DNA from: Polyangiaceae bacterium
GTDB lineage: Bacteria; Myxococcota_A; Polyangia; Polyangiales; Polyangiaceae
NCBI GenBank assembly: GCA_025936115.1
Contig: JAICTZ010000030.1
Coordinates: forward strand, 22,016-86,015
Reading direction: 5' to 3'
Length of the DNA stretch: 64,000 nt
Every line of letters starts with the position of its first letter. Position 1 is the first letter of the stretch. Both the position numbers and the translations under genes were made by a program. The notes under the pieces are model-generated. The model was not told the origin of the DNA and searched no databases. It saw only the letters and a list, made by a program, of their open reading frames with translations. Shown here piece after piece: positions 20,671-28,012 of this stretch.

Positions 20671-20952
20671 GTGAGCTTCGCGCAGATCCGCTACTTCGTT
20701 GCCGTCGCCGAGGAAGGGAACGTGGGCCGCGCCGCGCAGCGTCTGCACGTCGCCCAACCGCCGCTCAGTCGACAGATCCGTGCGCTCGAGGACGAGCTCG
20801 GGACCGCACTTTTCGTGCGGACGCCGCGGGGCATGACGCTGCTGCCGTCGGGCGAGCGTTTCCTCGACCACGCGCGTGCCATCCTCGCGGCCATCGACTC
20901 GGCCGTCGTTGCCGTTCGCACGCAACCGGCAGCAGGGATGCAGCCCCGCTAA
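20671..20952 (+). CDS. LysR-type DNA-binding domain only (truncated regulator)
   Basis: From GTG 20671, 93 residues: IRYFVAVAEEGNVGRAAQRL and VAQPPLSRQIRALEDELG form the classical LysR winged helix, ending in LLPSGERFLDHARAIL (linker helix). The ~200-residue effector domain is missing; the frame stops after MQPR at 20952, and the chromate transporter follows on the other strand. Either a decayed gene or a stand-alone repressor. It is divergent from map and convergent with chrA. Confidence 0.75.
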   Translation: MSFAQIRYFVAVAEEGNVGRAAQRLHVAQPPLSRQIRALEDELGTALFVRTPRGMTLLPSGERFLDHARAILAAIDSAVVAVRTQPAAGMQPR

Positions 20953-20973
20953 GCACGGGGGCTCGCTGGGGCG

Positions 20974-22137
20974 TCAGTGAGCGAGCCCGAAGGCATGAAA
21001 CGCCCATCCCGCAGCGGCACCTCCGAGCACGAGCCATGTCGCGTTGAGCTTGAAGCGAAGCAGCAGCGCGGCAGCAATGCACGCTAGCGATACTGTCGGC
21101 AGGTCGATCAAGGCCGCGCGTCCCAGCTGAATCGTCACGACGGCCATGAGCGCGAGGGACGCGACGTTCACGCCGTCGAGGAAGGCTCCGGCAGTCGCCG
21201 ATGCGCGAAGCCTCGGAACCAGGGGCCCACTCAACGCGACGAAGCTGAACGCGGGCAGGAAGATCCCGGCCGTGGCTACGAGCGCGCCGCTCGGTCCGGC
21301 GAGCACGTAGCCGATGAACGTCGCCGTCGTGAAGACGGGACCAGGCGTCACCTGTCCGACCGCGATCGCATCGATGAGCTGTGGTTGGCTGAGCCAATGA
21401 AGGCGCTCGACGAGGTCGCCGCGCAGGAAGGCGAGCAGGACGTAACCGCTACCGAAAAGGATGGAACCAATCTTGAAGAACACGCCGAACAAGCCGGGCA
21501 GCGTCACCGCACTCGCCCCAACTGCTCCGCCTCCCAGGGACAGAACGGGGACGAGCTCGTGCAGCGCTCCGTCTGCTTGACGTTTGCTCGATCGCGTGAG
21601 GCGCGCTCCGAGTACCGCCACCGCCCCCGCGCCGAACAACAGCGCGAGCTCGTGCACGCCGGCAGCGTCGAGCACCGCGACGAACCCCGCGAGCAGCCGC
21701 AGTTGCAGCGTGCGCGCCGCTTTCGGAGCAAGTCCCCAGATGGCTTGCACGACCACGCCGAGGATGACTGGCTTCACGCCGTAGAGCAGCCACCCCACTT
21801 CTGGCACCGAACCGAACCGCACGTACGCCCACGCGAACACCAGCGTGACGAGCATCGCTGGCAGGATGAAGGCGAGCCCAGCGACGATGAGTCCCGACCA
21901 GCGTCGACGCACCCAGCCGATGTGAATGGCCATTTCGGTCGAATTCGGGCCGGGGATCAGGTTCGTGGCGCCGAGAAGATCGAGAAAGCGCTCCTCGGTG
22001 AGCCACCTTCGACGGCTCACGACCTCGTCCTGCATCATCGCGATGTGAGCCGCGGGGCCGCCGAACGCCGTTGCTCCGAGCCGCCCGAAGAGAAGCGCGA
22101 GCTCGCGAAGTGTCGTGCGTTCCGGCAGCGGCGCCAT
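20974..22137 (-). CDS. chrA: Chromate transporter, two-domain type
   Basis: A 387-residue inner-membrane protein with about ten to twelve hydrophobic segments in two homologous halves. The first half has the family signature FGGPAAHIAMMQDEVV with NLIPGPNSTEMAIHIG; the second has FGSGYVLLAFLRGDLV and AVGQVTPGPVFTTATFIGYV. Members export chromate and related oxyanions. Full length for the bidomain class. Nothing suggests damage. The LysR-like stub ends 21 bp away on the opposite strand. Confidence 0.92.
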   Translation of the reverse strand: MAPLPERTTLRELALLFGRLGATAFGGPAAHIAMMQDEVVSRRRWLTEERFLDLLGATNLIPGPNSTEMAIHIGWVRRRWSGLIVAGLAFILPAMLVTLVFAWAYVRFGSVPEVGWLLYGVKPVILGVVVQAIWGLAPKAARTLQLRLLAGFVAVLDAAGVHELALLFGAGAVAVLGARLTRSSKRQADGALHELVPVLSLGGGAVGASAVTLPGLFGVFFKIGSILFGSGYVLLAFLRGDLVERLHWLSQPQLIDAIAVGQVTPGPVFTTATFIGYVLAGPSGALVATAGIFLPAFSFVALSGPLVPRLRASATAGAFLDGVNVASLALMAVVTIQLGRAALIDLPTVSLACIAAALLLRFKLNATWLVLGGAAAGWAFHAFGLAH

Positions 22138-22233
22138 CGGTTCATACTATCTGCCTTTGCGCTCCAACTCTCGCCCCGAAACGGCGCAGAAGAGTCCTGC
22201 TGAGCGCGAAGCCGCGCCGACCCGGTCGCTACG

Positions 22234-23214
22234 CTAGGCGTGCTGGCACGTGAACGTCAGCTGGCCGTCGTCGTCCGTGCACGTGCAGTCGGGCATCGTG
22301 ATGCAGCTGCAGTCGGTGCAGGCGGTGGGGCTGCACGAGTACGAGGTCGGCGTGCCGGCGGGGCCGCCGGAGCTCTGCACGCAATATTGCTCCTCGGTGC
22401 ACCGGCGCGTGCCGCACGCGAAGCTCGCCCCAGAGTAGTGCGCCTGGCACGTGCCCGCGTCGCAGGTGGCGACGACTTCGCTCCTTCGGGAAAAATCGAG
22501 CTGCGTTCCGTCTTCGACGGCGACGCCCTGCGCCGCACATCCACACGCCGGATATTGCTGCTCACAGATCGCTTCCGCCGCGGCGAACGCGGCTTGTTCG
22601 CTCGCGCTGATGCCCGTCGCAAGCTCGTCGCCGCAGCAGCTCGTTTGGTGCGCGACCACGACGCAGTCGTCATCGGTCGCGCAGCCGCGGTCGAACTCGG
22701 GGAAGTACTTCGTGGTACCGGTGCACTCGATGGCGGGCTCGCCGGCGCTGCCGGCTTGCCCGCTTGCCCCCTCGCCGCTGCTTCCGCCCTCGCCGCCGCT
22801 TCCGCCCGAGGCGCCACCCGCGCTCGAGCCGCCCTTGCCTGCCGCAGCAGCGCCACCTCCAATGCCCATCCCGCTAGCGCCGCCGCTGCTCGCGGCACTT
22901 GCTCCCGCTCCGCCGCCGGCCGCGTCATCGCCCGACCCACCACTGCCGCGCGTGCCCGTGCCTGCATTGCCGGCGTCACCTCCGCTGCCGACGAAGGCAC
23001 CACCGCCGGCGGTTGCGTGCGTGCCCGCTGCTCCGCCATGGCCTGCCCCGGCTCCTGCCCCGAGTCCTCCGTGGCCTGCGCCAGCCCCACCGCCATGGCC
23101 TGCGGCGTTATCCGCGCCGCCGCCGGGCCCCGAGCTCGACTTGGTGCTCGCACCGCAACCAATGTACGAGGTTGCGGCGGAAGCGAGCACTAGAGCAAAG
23201 AGGAGTGCGCGCAT
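22234..23214 (-). CDS. Cys-rich lipoprotein with long Gly/Ala linker
   Basis: 326 residues from the ATG at 23214, which follows GAGGAAAC. A signal peptide ends in the lipobox YIGC. Residues 25-165 are an extreme Gly/Ala/Ser linker (GGASGGSGGEGGSSGEGASG). The C-terminal domain has many cysteines (CATDDDCVVV, CCGDEL, CGTRRCTEEQYC, CTDCSC) and probably folds through disulfides outside the cytoplasm. Function unknown. The stop of the 46-residue lipoprotein overlaps its ribosome binding region, so the two form an operon. Confidence 0.7.
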   Translation of the reverse strand: MRALLFALVLASAATSYIGCGASTKSSSGPGGGADNAAGHGGGAGAGHGGLGAGAGAGHGGAAGTHATAGGGAFVGSGGDAGNAGTGTRGSGGSGDDAAGGGAGASAASSGGASGMGIGGGAAAAGKGGSSAGGASGGSGGEGGSSGEGASGQAGSAGEPAIECTGTTKYFPEFDRGCATDDDCVVVAHQTSCCGDELATGISASEQAAFAAAEAICEQQYPACGCAAQGVAVEDGTQLDFSRRSEVVATCDAGTCQAHYSGASFACGTRRCTEEQYCVQSSGGPAGTPTSYSCSPTACTDCSCITMPDCTCTDDDGQLTFTCQHA

Positions 23215-23221
23215 GGTTTCC

Positions 23222-23362
23222 TCAATACGAAATCCCCGAGCCGTCCGCCAGCAACGTCTGAATCGTCGGGGTGACTGGATCGCACGGCTCACTGGAACCG
23301 TTCGAGCTCCCGCATGACCACGTCAGACTGAAAGCGAGAATTGCTGCAGTGGACCGAATCAT
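23222..23362 (-). CDS. 46-residue lipoprotein
   Basis: From the ATG at 23362: MIRSTAAILAFSLTWSCGSS, a short signal peptide with a lipobox ending in cysteine, then about 28 residues including EPCDPVTPTIQTLLADG. Its TGA lies inside the ribosome-binding region of the next lipoprotein gene, so they are coupled. It may be the truncated stump of a larger lipoprotein. Function unknown. Confidence 0.55.
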   Translation of the reverse strand: MIRSTAAILAFSLTWSCGSSNGSSEPCDPVTPTIQTLLADGSGISY

Positions 23363-23556
23363 CGCCTGCTCCCAAGCAAGGGTGACTGCGTGGCTCGGAG
23401 CAAGCGTCACGCCAAGCGCAAGTACGCGATAGTACGCGCCAGACCACACGGCGCCTCTGCCTTTGGCGCAACGCGGCACAGCCTCTGGCCTCGGCCATAA
23501 CCGCCAGCAATCGCAATCAGCCCACAGCGCTGAGAGCCACGGCGGGGCGATGTGAC

Positions 23557-23586
23557 TTGACGTTCATATTCCCCAGTGAGTATATA
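23557..23586 (+). promoter_or_regulatory. Sigma-70-type promoter for the ArsR operon
   Basis: TTGACG at 23557-23562, an 18-bp spacer and TATATA at 23581-23586. The expected transcription start (6-8 bp after the -10) falls on or next to the GTG at 23593, so the mRNA would be leaderless. No Shine-Dalgarno sequence precedes that GTG. Confidence 0.65.
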
Positions 23587-23592
23587 CGTGAC

Positions 23593-23925
23593 GTGGAATC
23601 ATCGTTCGCCATCATCGCCGAGCCGAATCGAAGGGCAATCCTGAGTTTGCTCGCAGGGTCGGAGCGATCCGTTGGAGAGATCGAGCAACGACTGCACCTG
23701 CCGCAGACCTCGGTCTCCAAGCACCTCCGCGTGCTGCGCGAAGCAGGCTTCGTGGAAGCACGCGTCGAAGCGCAGCGGCGCGTCTATCGGATCCGGCCGG
23801 AACCGCTGATGGAAGTCGACGCGTGGCTCGAGCCGTTCCGGCACTTCTGGACAGCCCACGTCGACGCACTCGAACGCCATTTGGACCGCCTGGAACGCAG
23901 CGCAAAGAAAGGAAAGAACCGATGA
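23593..23925 (+). CDS. ArsR-family transcriptional regulator
   Basis: 110 residues from GTG 23593 (VESSFAIIAEPNRRAILSLL). The winged helix is clear: GSERSVGEIEQRLHLPQTSV then SKHLRVLREAGFVEARVEAQ and RRVYRI. No cysteine pair of the metal-sensing type is present, so it likely belongs to the group paired with SRPBCC proteins. Its stop overlaps the next ATG (ATGA). It probably represses its own operon. Confidence 0.88.
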   Translation: MESSFAIIAEPNRRAILSLLAGSERSVGEIEQRLHLPQTSVSKHLRVLREAGFVEARVEAQRRVYRIRPEPLMEVDAWLEPFRHFWTAHVDALERHLDRLERSAKKGKNR

Positions 23926-24461
23926 GTAAGCAAGAGAAGTACGTCCCGACGCCCACCATGAAAGCCGAAGTTCAGAAGGACGGCGATGCATGGACGCTGA
24001 TCCTCGTCCGTGAGCTCCGTCACTCGCCGGCCATGGTGTGGGAGGCGCTCACCGATCCAGCGCAGCTCGCCCAATGGGCTCCGTTCGACGCGGACCGCAG
24101 TCTTGCGTCCGTCGGTCCCGTGAAGCTCACCACCGTCGGCGCACCGACACCGCAGATCGCCGAGACGAGCGTCAAGCGCGCCGAGCGGGAGAGACTCCTC
24201 GAGTTCAACTGGGGAGGCAATCTCCGGTGGGAGCTCGAGCCCGCCGGCAGCGGCACGCGCCTCAAGCTCTGGCACAACATCGACCGTCGCTTCATCTCGT
24301 GGGGTGCGGCGGGCTGGCACGTCTGCTTCGACGTGCTCGAGCACCTGCTCGCGGGTGAACCGCTCGGACGTACCGTCGGCCCCGAAACCATGAAACTACC
24401 CGCCTGGCAGCAGCTGACCGTCGAATACGGCAAGCAGCTGAGCGGTGAAAGCGCCGGTTGA
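23922..24461 (+). CDS. SRPBCC (AHSA1-like) domain protein
   Basis: 179 residues. ELRHSPAMVWEALTDPAQLA followed by QWAPFDADR is the hallmark of AHSA1-type START-like domains, small ligand-binding cups. The second half ends with GGWHV-like GAAGWHVCFDVLEHLLAGEP, usual in this group. Translationally coupled to the ArsR gene, the common ArsR-SRPBCC arrangement. The ligand is not known. Confidence 0.85.
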   Translation: MSKQEKYVPTPTMKAEVQKDGDAWTLILVRELRHSPAMVWEALTDPAQLAQWAPFDADRSLASVGPVKLTTVGAPTPQIAETSVKRAERERLLEFNWGGNLRWELEPAGSGTRLKLWHNIDRRFISWGAAGWHVCFDVLEHLLAGEPLGRTVGPETMKLPAWQQLTVEYGKQLSGESAG

Positions 24462-24496
24462 GCGCGTCACGTCCAACCGAAAGCGAGTAAGCAGCC

Positions 24497-24916
24497 ATGG
24501 AATCGACTCTGCAGAAGCCGGCTTTCACTGCCGCTCACGGCCCCTCCAAAATCAACGCCGTCCTGTATTGGATCGTGACGGCGCTCCTCTGCCTGCAATT
24601 GACGTTCACGGCGTACGCGCAGCTGCGCTTGCCGCAAGTGGCGGCAGCGTTCACCCACCTCGGTTTTCCCGATTATTTCCGGGTGGAGCTTTCGTGGGCG
24701 AAATTGCTCGGGGTGGCGCTGCTCGTGGCCCCCGTGCCGGCGCGACTCAAAGAGTGGGTCTACGCCGGGATTGCCATCGATCTCGGCTCCGCCGTGATCG
24801 CGCACGTCGCAGTCGGCGATGGCCCCGAGGCGTGGGGCTGGGCGGCCGCCACGGGCGTGCTCTGGGCCCTGTCGTACTTGTGCTGGCGTCGACTGGACGC
24901 GCCAGCGCTCGGATGA
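24497..24916 (+). CDS. DoxX-like membrane protein
   Basis: 139 residues with four hydrophobic segments (INAVLYWIVTALLCLQLTFT; LLGVALLVAPVP; VYAGIAIDLGSAVIAHVAVG; GVLWALSYLCW). The motif FTHLGFPDYFRVELSWAKLL is typical of the DoxX-like family that accompanies ArsR/SRPBCC genes. Third gene of the operon, 35 bp after the second. Role in the membrane is not established. Confidence 0.8.
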   Translation: MESTLQKPAFTAAHGPSKINAVLYWIVTALLCLQLTFTAYAQLRLPQVAAAFTHLGFPDYFRVELSWAKLLGVALLVAPVPARLKEWVYAGIAIDLGSAVIAHVAVGDGPEAWGWAAATGVLWALSYLCWRRLDAPALG

Positions 24917-24929
24917 CGGCCGCCGCGCT

Positions 24930-25844
24930 TTACGCTTTTTCCTCGAAGGTGTCCTTGGGCCCGAGGGCCTTGCCCATCGCGTGGAAGCCCTTGTCGACGT
25001 AAATCGTCGTGCCGGTGATGCCGCTCGCGAGCGGGCTCGCAAGGAAAGCCGCGACGTTCGCGACTTCGTGCGTCTGGAGCTTCTCGGGCAGCGGCGCGTT
25101 GATCTCGCAATAATCGACGACTTCGTCGATCATGCCGGTCACGCTCGCTGCTCGGGTCGCCACGGGGCCCGCCGAGATCGTGTTGACGCGCAGCCCGAAA
25201 CGCCGACCCGCCTGTAAGGCGAGGAAGCGTGTGTCGCTTTCGAGCGCGGCTTTGGCAGACGACATGCCGCCACCGTAGCCGGGAATCACGCGTTCGCTCG
25301 CCATGTACGTGAGCGACAGGACCGAACCCCCCCGGCGCATGAGCGGTCCGAGGTGGCGCACCATCGAGGTGAGCGAGAAGCTGCTCACGGCGAGCGCGGC
25401 GAGGTAGCCCTTGCGGCTCGTGTCGAGTAGGAGCTTCTGCACTTCCGGACCGTTCGCCAGGCTGTGGACGAGCACGTCGAGGGAATCGGCGCCGAAATCG
25501 CTGCGCCAGCGTTCGGCCATGCCGCGGATGCTCACGTCGCCGCGCTCGGAGTACCGGCGACTCGTGCGCACGTCCTCCGGCACGTCCTCGGCGGTGTCGA
25601 ACGCGGCGTCCATCGGGTAGATGTGCTCGAACTCGAGCATGCGGCCGTCGCTGAGCCGGCGCGATTCGTCGAGCTTGCCGCGGCGCAGAAGCGTCTCGAA
25701 GATACCCATCGCGGGCGGCCAAACGGTCAGACTGACGGAAGCGCCGGCCTCGGCGAGCGCCTTGGCAATCGCAAAGCCGAACCCGACGTCGTCGGCCACT
25801 CCGGCGACGAGCGCGCGTCGGTTATGTAGGTCGATGGGAAGCAT
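24930..25844 (-). CDS. fabI: Enoyl-ACP reductase, plant/Chlamydia-type FabI
   Basis: 304 residues, longer than the ~260 of E. coli FabI. It carries the insertion after the first Rossmann unit and the signature SERVIPGYGGGMSSAKAALE, with the catalytic Tyr and Lys, as in plant and apicomplexan enzymes. The end, PLASGITGTTIYVDKGFHAM, also fits that class. It reduces enoyl-ACP with NADH in the last step of fatty-acid elongation. Transcribed alone and convergent with the DoxX operon, 13 bp apart. No clear ribosome binding site precedes the ATG. Confidence 0.93.
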   Translation of the reverse strand: MLPIDLHNRRALVAGVADDVGFGFAIAKALAEAGASVSLTVWPPAMGIFETLLRRGKLDESRRLSDGRMLEFEHIYPMDAAFDTAEDVPEDVRTSRRYSERGDVSIRGMAERWRSDFGADSLDVLVHSLANGPEVQKLLLDTSRKGYLAALAVSSFSLTSMVRHLGPLMRRGGSVLSLTYMASERVIPGYGGGMSSAKAALESDTRFLALQAGRRFGLRVNTISAGPVATRAASVTGMIDEVVDYCEINAPLPEKLQTHEVANVAAFLASPLASGITGTTIYVDKGFHAMGKALGPKDTFEEKA

Positions 25845-25906
25845 TGGGGGCCTGAGATTCCCGCAAGGTTCCGTCCTGCCGCAAGCTCAAAAATCTGCGA
25901 ATCGGC

Positions 25907-26733
25907 TCAGAAGGACCAGCGGAGGCGTAAACCGCCCCCGCGCGATCCGACGACCGGTGCGAATGCGAAACGGGACCGGTGAGTGATCGCTCGGGGCGCC
26001 GCCTCCGCTTGCTCTAGCGCGGGGATCACCTTGACCGAGGGCTGTCCCGACAAGTACAGCGGCAAACCGACGAGCGCCACCGCCAGACCTATACCGCCCG
26101 CAATCTCCATCGGCAGAAACCACTCGGGGGTCTGATAGTCATGCAGCCCCAACTCCTGCTGTGCGGCCTTACTATTGACGTCGGAATAAATGAGCGACGC
26201 TCCGACGAGCGCCAGCGTGCCACCGCCGACCATGAGCGTGAACCCGAGCCCGCGCTTGAATGCGCTGCCCGTGCGCACGAGGACTTCACTCGCGCCCTGC
26301 ACGTCGACGGACATCCACTTCTTACTCGCGGTGATGATAGGTAGATCGAGTACCGTCCCGGCGAGATCTCCAGCGTGCACACTGACGTGCACGCGCCAGT
26401 TTCCGCAGTGAGGTTCCCGCCGCCGACTTGGAACGATGCCTCATCCCCGTCGGCGCGGAACGTCACCCGTAGTTGGGGAGCCGCGCGCGCGCGCGGCGCG
26501 CTCGGAGCTGCAGCGGCGGGCTGAAGCGGCGCCGTTGAAGCGGCCGGCGCAGTCGGAGACGGCTGGTTTACGGGAGCGACTGTCGGAGGAGCGCCGATGC
26601 CCGAGCTACCACCCGTCTCCGGCGGCTCGGCCGCAATAGCTCGCGCGCCCACCAGGAGAAACGCTGCCAGGGGACCTCCGATGCGCCGAACTGCCGTTCC
26701 TCCCATGCCCAAGAACGTAGCAGGCGGGTTCAT
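25907..26733 (-). pseudogene. Secreted/membrane protein with PEGA-like segment, frameshifted
   Basis: The first frame (from 26733) has a signal peptide, a Pro/Ala linker and CTLEISPGRYSIYL, the type of strand found in PEGA domains. Around 26330-26350 the sense moves into another frame: ASKKWMSVDVQGASEVLVRT, then two membrane segments (GLGFTLMVGGGTLALVGASL; AGGIGLAVALVGLPLYL). Restoring one base gives about 275 residues. The pattern is common in myxobacterial proteins of unknown role. It may be a sequencing slip rather than a dead gene. Confidence 0.6.
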
Positions 26734-27011
26734 CTGTCATGAAGTGCCGGAGTTGGAACGGTTCCTGCAGTCTCGCCCACGCCTCTGCCAAAGGGATCCC
26801 ACGTGCAATCCGAAGTGACCCACGAAGAAATGAAGAAATCGCATGATTTCGGTAAGTTGGCTCAGCGTCGGGGGTCCGAAGCCGCGAAGCGCGTTCTGAG
26901 GGCTGACGCGGGGCAAAATCTCGCGGTCGTAGCGAATTTGTACCGAACGAGTGCCCGTCTGATCCTCATGCAGCTCGGCAATCCACGGGAAATCCCACGC
27001 TGAGCTCGGCA
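26734..27011. other. Intergenic stretch, nothing convincing
   Basis: Short open frames on both strands have no start signals and no protein-like pattern. I see no strong terminator. It may hold the promoter of the frameshifted gene to the left. Confidence 0.3.
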
Positions 27012-27188
27012 ATGCCTGCAAAGCGCGCCCGCTTGACCGTGAGCCCCGAGGATATTCTGGCCGGCAAACGCTGTCGCTGCAGCGCGTGCGTGCGTGACGG
27101 GCAGCACGAGCCGGATTGTGCCGTGCATGACGAGCCGCCTGGCGACTGCGGTTGCGGGCGCTCGGACGCAGCCAAAGGCGCCGGTTGA
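27012..27188 (+). CDS. 58-residue Cys-rich protein
   Basis: MPAKRARLTVSPEDILAGKR then CRCSACVRDG, PDCAVHDEPP and GDCGCGR. The seven cysteines with CxCxxC and CGC spacing could bind a metal ion, and the composition is protein-like, unlike the other frames here. The ribosome binding site is weak (GAGCTCGGCA). It is not clearly linked to either neighbour. Confidence 0.4.
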   Translation: MPAKRARLTVSPEDILAGKRCRCSACVRDGQHEPDCAVHDEPPGDCGCGRSDAAKGAG

Positions 27189-27251
27189 GCCGCACGTCAG
27201 AGTAAACTTCCGCCTATTGGGCGGCTCGGGGTGCGGTGATATCCGAAATGC

Positions 27252-28010
27252 ATGCCGACCCGTTGCGCCGTGATTTGGCCGCGTGAAGAGGCCGGGGACG
27301 AGATCCTCCATTGGGGATTCATGGCCGGCAGGCTCGGCGCCGGTGGGACCCTGGCCCGGCCCTTCTTGATCGGTATCCGCGGAGCAGCGCCGTTCGATCA
27401 CGAGACGCACCAACCGGTGAGCCGTCCGAGCTACGACGACACGTTCGTCCTCCTCACGCCGGGCGCGCCGCCCGTCGTCTTCGCCGGCGCCACCCACGCT
27501 TATCAAATCGACTCGAAGGAAGCCCCGGACGTGAACCGCGACAACCGTCCCGACGTGGGGGCAATTCGCCCGGGGCGCTACCTCTTACGGGACCTGCGCA
27601 CCGGCGGCTATCCCATTTTCGAATTGACGCTGCCGGACGGCAACAAGCGGATCCCGGCATACCGCGACACCGATCACGACGGGGTGATCTCCGAAGACGA
27701 GATGCGCCGCGCCGAAGCTGCGCGTCCCGATCCCGTGCGTCCCGGTGAAGAGATCGGCAGCGACGGCTACTACGCCGTGTCGGTACTGATGCACACCGGC
27801 TTCGACGCGCCGCCCGACTCCGCGCACCGCTCGAGCATTGCCTGCCAGACGTGCTCGTTGAAGTGGCTCACGCTCCTCAGCGCGACGGCGCGTCCAGTGG
27901 GCGGTCTCATCGACTACGTGCTCGTCGATGCGGCCGACCTCGTGCCGTTCGGCGAAGAGCGACTCCGGAGCGCGCCGCAGAGTCCGCCCGCCGGCGTGAA
28001 CGTCGCCTGA
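27252..28010 (+). CDS. Unknown protein with a calcium-loop-like motif
   Basis: 252 residues (the start may be internal). The middle has DTDHDGVISEDEM, a good EF-hand loop with acidic residues at alternate positions. Before it is RPDVGAIRPGRYLLRDLRTG, and after it SSIACQTCS near the C-terminus, reminiscent of small peptidoglycan-related or toxin-like proteins with an S.GCQ motif. That resemblance is weak. No signal peptide is visible at the start. It ends 2 bp from the convergent phosphoesterase gene. Confidence 0.55.
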   Translation: MPTRCAVIWPREEAGDEILHWGFMAGRLGAGGTLARPFLIGIRGAAPFDHETHQPVSRPSYDDTFVLLTPGAPPVVFAGATHAYQIDSKEAPDVNRDNRPDVGAIRPGRYLLRDLRTGGYPIFELTLPDGNKRIPAYRDTDHDGVISEDEMRRAEAARPDPVRPGEEIGSDGYYAVSVLMHTGFDAPPDSAHRSSIACQTCSLKWLTLLSATARPVGGLIDYVLVDAADLVPFGEERLRSAPQSPPAGVNVA

Positions 28011-28012
28011 AC

